In this document: positions 32,318 through 36,429 of the stretch, one piece after another | How the letters are laid out: each line of letters begins with the position of its first letter | Numbering within the stretch: the first letter of the stretch is position 1 | Origin: Xanthoparmelia taractica | Taxonomy: Eukaryota; Ascomycota; Lecanoromycetes; Lecanorales; Parmeliaceae | Assembly (NCBI GenBank): GCA_033085395.1 | Contig: JANQBS010000349.1 | Location: forward strand, 1-36,429 | DNA: 36,429 bases | Direction of reading: 5' to 3' | The notes under the pieces: model-generated | Told to the model about the DNA's origin: nothing | Databases searched by the model: none | Seen by the model: the letters and a program-made list of their open reading frames with translations, nothing else | Translations under genes and position numbers: made by a program

Positions 32318-32744
32318 ATGAATCTTACTATGTCTGCCCTCCGTGGCCTGGCTGGCTATCGCGAGCGGAATGAACAATACAAGTATCAAACACATCGAAG
32401 AGGTACATACATATACACGCAGCAGGACGACATTTCGCATAGGTACGCTTCTATTCCTCCACCCTTTCCCAACCCGCCAAACTCCCATTTTCATTGACTG
32501 ACACCCATCCAGCTCGCCTCGCTGTCCTGCATTCGCCGCAAGCACGAATGTCGATCACGCGACCGCGGCTTTGGAAGAATGGAAGGAAAGAAGATCTGCA
32601 GGATCTGGAAGCTTGCCTTCGACCTACAGGGACGTTGCGCTGAGAACGAGGCCGAAGACTGTAATCACAGATTTTGGCAACGGGGAAGTCTCTGGATGGA
32701 CCCTTTGGGATGCTGGCATTTATTCCTCCCACATCACAGTCTAA
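32318..32744 (+). CDS. Small two-exon gene, unknown function
   Basis: Exons 32318-32442 and 32513-32744 give 118 residues. The 70-bp intron is canonical: GTACGC donor, TTGACTGAC branch point about 14 nt before a CATCCAG end. Removing it joins DDISH-SSPRCPAFAAS and leaves one frame through to TAA. Exon 1 starts MNLTMSALRGLAGYRERNEQ; exon 2 contains ALEEWKERRS, VITDFGNGEVSGWTLWDAG and ends SSHITV. No signal peptide, membrane span or known domain is seen. The frame is also open for about 33 bp upstream of the ATG, back to a possible acceptor at 32296, so an extra 5' exon is possible. Longer open frames on both strands cover the locus but lack this splice evidence. Confidence 0.5.
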
Positions 32745-32800
32745 GGAGATGTCCAGGACTGAGAAGCGGAAACTCGAGCGAGGGATGTGCTGCGGCAGAC

Positions 32801-32978
32801 TCAACGAAGGTGGAATGCAGGCACGTGGGCATTGTGCCAGCACACGTGCTGTCATTTCACCCTGTCTTTGGGTATCCCGCTGCGAGAACGTCAAAGAAGG
32901 TGGATGCAGGCACATGGACCTTATGTCAACATACGTGCGGGCATTTCTGCTACCTGTGAGTCTCTCGCTGCGAGAACG
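32801..32978. repeat. Tandem duplication, units of 90 and 88 bp
   Basis: Unit 1 (32801-32890) and unit 2 (32891-32978) both run from tcaa-gaaggtgg-atgcaggcac through acgtgc and ctg to cgctgcgagaacg. About a quarter of positions differ, including transitions such as cacgtg/cacatg. It lies just after the small gene. Confidence 0.75.
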
Positions 32979-33504
32979 CCCAGACGGCTCCCAGCGGCGG
33001 CGGCGATGGATGGATCTAGGAGTGGTATTGGCATCATTTAGGACGCGCCTTGCCGTGAGGACAAGCGATAGGATCATCCTCACCTTCTCGCCCGGCATAC
33101 CACAGTCCAAATTAGGAGTCCCTCGACCGTATGTGGAAACCTATATAATGGACCCTGGGACGCCGAGGCAACCTTTGATTGACATCCGTCCTCCTCCCTT
33201 TTTCGGTCCTCGGCCCCAACAAAACAGGCATCTATTCCAGCTTCTACTTCAGCTTCTTCGACCTCGCCTGAGCGTGGGTCACTTTCAACAAACCATGCTG
33301 TCTCTCAGCAGACATCTCCTTCGAGCCTTCAACTCCAGTCTGGAAATCAGATTCTCTCGAGGTAGCGAGATCATCTTGTGTCTCCGTAAATTACTAAGAA
33401 GAAACTGTAGATATCAGATAGAATCAATGTGTTCAGTACGGAAACCTAGCAGCGACAATCGTATGAATCATTAGTCGCTCGCCACTCTCGTCGGCAAATG
33501 TCTT

Positions 33505-33790
33505 CCGTCTTCCCTTGCATAGATGCAAACGAAACCAAACAACGGTTTCACGCTTCCTATGCTCCCATGATCTCGTGGTCCTCAAGCTCTCCGTCTTCCC
33601 TTGCATATATATATGCAAACGAAGGGCCTTCAAAGCCGACCACCAACGATTTCATTCTTCCTCCGCTCTCATGATCTCATCGTCCTCAAACTATTCCGTC
33701 TTCCCTTACATATATAGCAACCGGAAGGGCCTCAAAGCTGACCAGCAACAATTTCATTCTTCCTCGCTGCTCGGCGAAGCTCTGACCTCT
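33505..33790. repeat. Three ~86-105 bp tandem units, each headed by a TTGCAT...ATGCAA-type palindrome
   Basis: Units start at 33505, 33591 and 33696 with CCGTCTTCCCTTGCAT (third: CCGTCTTCCCTTACAT), followed by a palindromic core, then (c)aaagc-gacca-caac-atttca-tcttcct-c-gctc and, in units 1 and 2, atgatctc-tcgtcctcaa. The core in unit 2 is a perfect 18-bp palindrome, TTGCATATATATATGCAA (33601-33618). Unit 1 has TTGCATAGATGCAA and unit 3 a decayed TTACATATATAGCAA. Confidence 0.8.
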
Positions 33791-34499
33791 CAAATCCCTC
33801 TCCGCTGTTCCCGCCGCTGCCCTTAAGCAGTCTCGGTTCAGCGTCAACGCCTCTGTGGTCATCCTCTGCAAGCCATTCTCAGCATCTTCGCTTCATATGT
33901 GGGATTGTCTATTTTCAGCCAGCACCATGTGTCCTTATAACTGGTCCATTCGCGGCCGCAGCCGACATAGGAAGGCCCCCAGACGTGTCTTTTCAACTCC
34001 ACTTCTTCGAGTCACCACCGACACATCCACTATGACAACCATACACACAGGCATCAGCACAACCATTTCCCGAAAGTTCGAAGGTCCCCTTCTCGATCTC
34101 GGTCTGGTCGCCCCGACGTTTTTCTGCTCGGCCTCTCGAATAGTGGGACTATGGGTTAGTGTGTCTCATGATCCAGCCCCTGTTCCAGATGCATGCGCAC
34201 ATGCGGGGAACACGTGTCCTCGAGAGTACTATATGTATGGGTCTCACACCATTAGTTGGCTCTTTATTCAAATTCTTCTCACTCAGAGCAATCGTATTCT
34301 TTTATAATCTTCATTCAACTAATTTCGAATTATTAAACACCTATACACTAGATTAGCATATATTCTTCTCATCTCATCCACACCTACACTTATTTTAATC
34401 TTCTTAATTATTCTATTCTTCTTACGTTATAACTATCGTTATTAAACGCTTCAAGATATTCAAGAAGATCTTTAAGAAGGCCTCCAGCAGACTTAAGAC

Positions 34500-34776
34500 T
34501 ACGGGTCGGAAAGGTGTGGTATCTGTTGAACATAGTCGTTTTTAACTTTTTTTTAACTTTTTTTTAAAAAATTATATCTTTTTAATCTATTTATAGAATT
34601 TTATAATTATATAAGCGTTCGCTTAAGCTTTTTACGTATTTTTAGAATATAAAAAAATATTACGTAATATATTTATTAAAAATTCAATGAAAGTATAAGA
34701 TATCTCATACCTTTCGATATGATATTCGAAAAACTAATTTCATATTATCAAATATATTATATCTTTTCGACCCATA
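34500..34776. mobile_element. hAT-like miniature element, copy 3 (277 bp) with 8-bp target duplication
   Basis: The left end TACGGGTCGGAAAGGTGTGG and the reverse complement of the right end, TATGGGTCGAAAAGATATAA, differ mainly by transitions. The element is flanked by a perfect 8-bp direct repeat, cttaagac, at 34492-34499 and 34777-34784. Its right 77 bp match positions 1-76 of the window. The 277-bp length and lack of any open frame make it non-autonomous. The 8-bp duplication fits the hAT superfamily; an autonomous partner is not in the window. Confidence 0.82.
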
Positions 34777-34784
34777 CTTAAGAC

Positions 34785-36429
34785 GCTCGCAAAGATTATT
34801 ATATTCTCTTTTTCTTTTCGCTTCGCTCGATCCTATAAAAATAAATTTATAATATCAAAAATATTTTCTTTAGAAACTCTCAGCCCAAGCGTAATTAAAG
34901 AGATCGATATTAAGATTCTTAGTTATCGCGATTAAGTCTTAAAACTAAAAGAACGCCTCGTCAAGTACGAATATAATCATTATAAGCAATATCGAATATA
35001 TAAATTACGCTCTCGCTATTATTATTACTATCGTTATTACTATTTATTCGAGTCTAATATTAATTTAGAGAAGAATAATAATCTTAAAGTCTCTTTTATA
35101 TATATCGAAGATACGCGTCTCTTTCTTAATTTTTATAAACGCTATCACTTTATCGAAATTAAGTATTTTAAATAAATCTTCTTTAAAAGATTTAAATTTA
35201 AAAATCTTATCAAGCTAGATCGAGAATATATCAATCGCGCTAATACGAACGATGCTTATAAAGCTAATAAGATAATATATCTACTATAGTGTTTCGAGGT
35301 ATATAATTAAATTATATATTACTATATATATCTTATAGAGATTATTCGCCTATAAAAGATATTATTAGATTATCGTTTTCGTCTAACTAAGTTATTAGCC
35401 TTATATAAATTCGACTTTATTCGTAAATATCACGATATATTTATAAATATACGTATCTTAAATAACTAGAACGATTTTATAATCTAAATTATCGAGAATA
35501 GACGTTATAACGACCTTCTACTACGCAAAATAATCGCCCTTAACGATATCAAGTAGAATTTAGATTCTACTCTCAAATCCTTCTCTTCTAATATTAAAAT
35601 ATATCGAAATTTTAATAAAAAACAATACTCACGCGAGTATTATAAATATAGCTATATCTATCTTAATTATTAACTAAATCACGTAGCAAATATATATTAT
35701 AAGACTCAAATCGAGATCTTAAATATTAATCTCACCTCGCTTAATAATCGAATTACGAAGTCTAAATAACTCTTAACGCACTCGCAGATACTTATATTAC
35801 TACTACACATAGTAGAAGAATTCTTATACGCGCTATACGATTTATTAAATCTAAATTAAGTTAATTAAGATTCGCTATAAGTAAAAGAATAAAATTATTT
35901 ATTAAAAAATTATTTAAATATTATATTCGTTAAAATCCTTTCGACTATTCTTCGAAAGAAAGCAAAAATCGAATATTAAGATTAAATTCTATATTATCGT
36001 AATCACAATTATTAATTAATTCTCGCAGCATTTAATATATTAACGATAAATCTTTAAAAATAGCTTTAATATAATCGTCTAATCGAGATTAATCTTTAAA
36101 TAAAATAATAATTCGTTTACTCGTCGCTAAAACTAATTTTAAAGTACAATAATAATTAAAGACGTATTTATAATCTCTTATTCTTATATAAGATCTTAAT
36201 TAATAACAATATATTCTAGAATTAAGGGGCTCTAAAATACGCTATATACGATAACGTAATAATCGTATTACTATAATAAGATCTTAAAGCTTAATTTATT
36301 AAAAGAGACTTAAAAGACGTCTTTAGATATATATCGATCGCAATTTTAAATAAATAATTACTAGGATTTCACTATAACGATCGCTATTAAATAAAACGAT
36401 ATCTATTCTTCGATCTACGTACGTTATTA
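34785..36429 (+). pseudogene. RIP-degraded retroelement with reverse-transcriptase motifs (runs off window)
   Basis: One forward frame, codons starting at 34885 and every third base after, can be followed to the window end without a frameshift. It is interrupted only by TAA and TAG; I met no TGA. Such stops are what C-to-T change of CAA and CAG codons makes. Near the end the frame reads GALKYAIYD (36226), KRDLKDVFRY (36301) and LLGF (about 36358), which match the fingers/palm part of the reverse transcriptases of DIRS-like/related fungal retroelements (pattern KRDL-DAFRH-P, then W-LLGF). The 5' part is not identified. The element probably begins left of the hAT-like insertion, since the DNA at 34380-34491 has the same character. 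Confidence 0.65.

Larger units (their letters stand above)
32745..34491. other. Gene-poor, repeat-bearing region before the AT-rich block
   Basis: Holds two tandem-repeat arrays (separate entries). A TATA-like TATATAA at 33142-33148 lies 152 bp before an ATG at 33294 that opens 60 codons (starts MLSLSRHLLRAFNSS); this could be a first exon but I cannot complete a gene. A frame starting at the ATG at 33927 has no recognisable content. GC content falls from about 34280 on. Confidence 0.45.

Noticed and set aside
32451..33110. 219-codon minus-strand frame over the small spliced gene and the 90-bp repeats
   Set aside because: It crosses the canonical intron and a tandem duplication, is rich in Arg/Ser low-complexity sequence and shows no domain.
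32674..33474. 266-codon plus-strand frame
   Set aside because: Its first codon is TTG, it overlaps exon 2 of the small gene in another frame and runs through the tandem duplication. Only its end, from the ATG at 33294, might be an exon.
33515..33826. 103-codon frame reading a repeated peptide through the palindromic tandem array
   Set aside because: It has no ATG near its start, and the 86-bp spacing between units 1 and 2 shifts the frame, so selection on a repeat protein is unlikely.
28353..34776. Idea of one large cargo-carrying mobile element (Starship-like) bounded by the repeated ends at 1-76 and 34500-34776
   Set aside because: The two end sequences belong to separate small elements with their own 8-bp duplications, and no captain-type tyrosine recombinase gene is present.
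1..36429. tRNA, rRNA, CRISPR or riboswitch elements
   Set aside because: I looked for GTTCGA-type B boxes with matching acceptor stems, spaced direct repeats and similar signals on both strands and found none I could support.

Overview
The window comes from the nuclear genome of a filamentous ascomycete. The evidence is the short introns (about 44-153 bp, GTAAGT-type donors, CTGAC/CTAAC-type branch points, YAG ends), a Zn2Cys6 regulator, Big1 and Pam17 (both fungal), and AT-rich blocks that look degraded by repeat-induced point mutation (RIP). A Dothideomycete-like lineage is my guess from the gene-dense/AT-rich mosaic and cannot be proved from sequence alone.

Layout. 1-1970 is AT-rich, RIP-degraded DNA carrying parts of a hAT-like inverted-repeat element. 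3094-22632 is a gene-rich stretch: a GT25 glycosyltransferase (-), a 457-bp TA-flanked miniature element, a peptide-N-glycosidase A (+), a Dal5/Tna1-type MFS permease (-), an RRM-type RNA-binding protein with a coiled coil (+), Pam17 (-), a securin-like protein (-), tropomyosin (+), Rrp17 (-) and Big1 (+). Most of these genes are spliced. I worked out the exon joins by hand from splice signals plus continuity of the family sequence, so several start codons differ from simple open reading frames.

22633-34491 is gene-poor. It holds one Zn2Cys6 transcription factor whose 5' end is uncertain, two paralogous single-exon cysteine-patterned proteins (28353-29204 and 31217-32221), a small two-exon gene of unknown function (32318-32744) and several tandem repeats. 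From about 34300 the DNA becomes AT-rich again: a 277-bp hAT-like miniature element with an 8-bp target duplication sits inside a RIP-degraded retroelement whose reverse-transcriptase motifs run off the right edge.

How the genes relate. There is no metabolic cluster. The gene-rich half mixes housekeeping functions (mitochondrial import, rRNA processing, actin cables, cell-wall beta-1,6-glucan, anaphase control) with secretory-pathway glycan enzymes. Two closely spaced divergent pairs (securin-like/tropomyosin, Rrp17/Big1) probably share promoters. The most interesting material is the paralogous Cys-rich pair with similarly placed TATA boxes, the small spliced gene beside it, and the inverted-repeat element family that appears in both AT-rich blocks.
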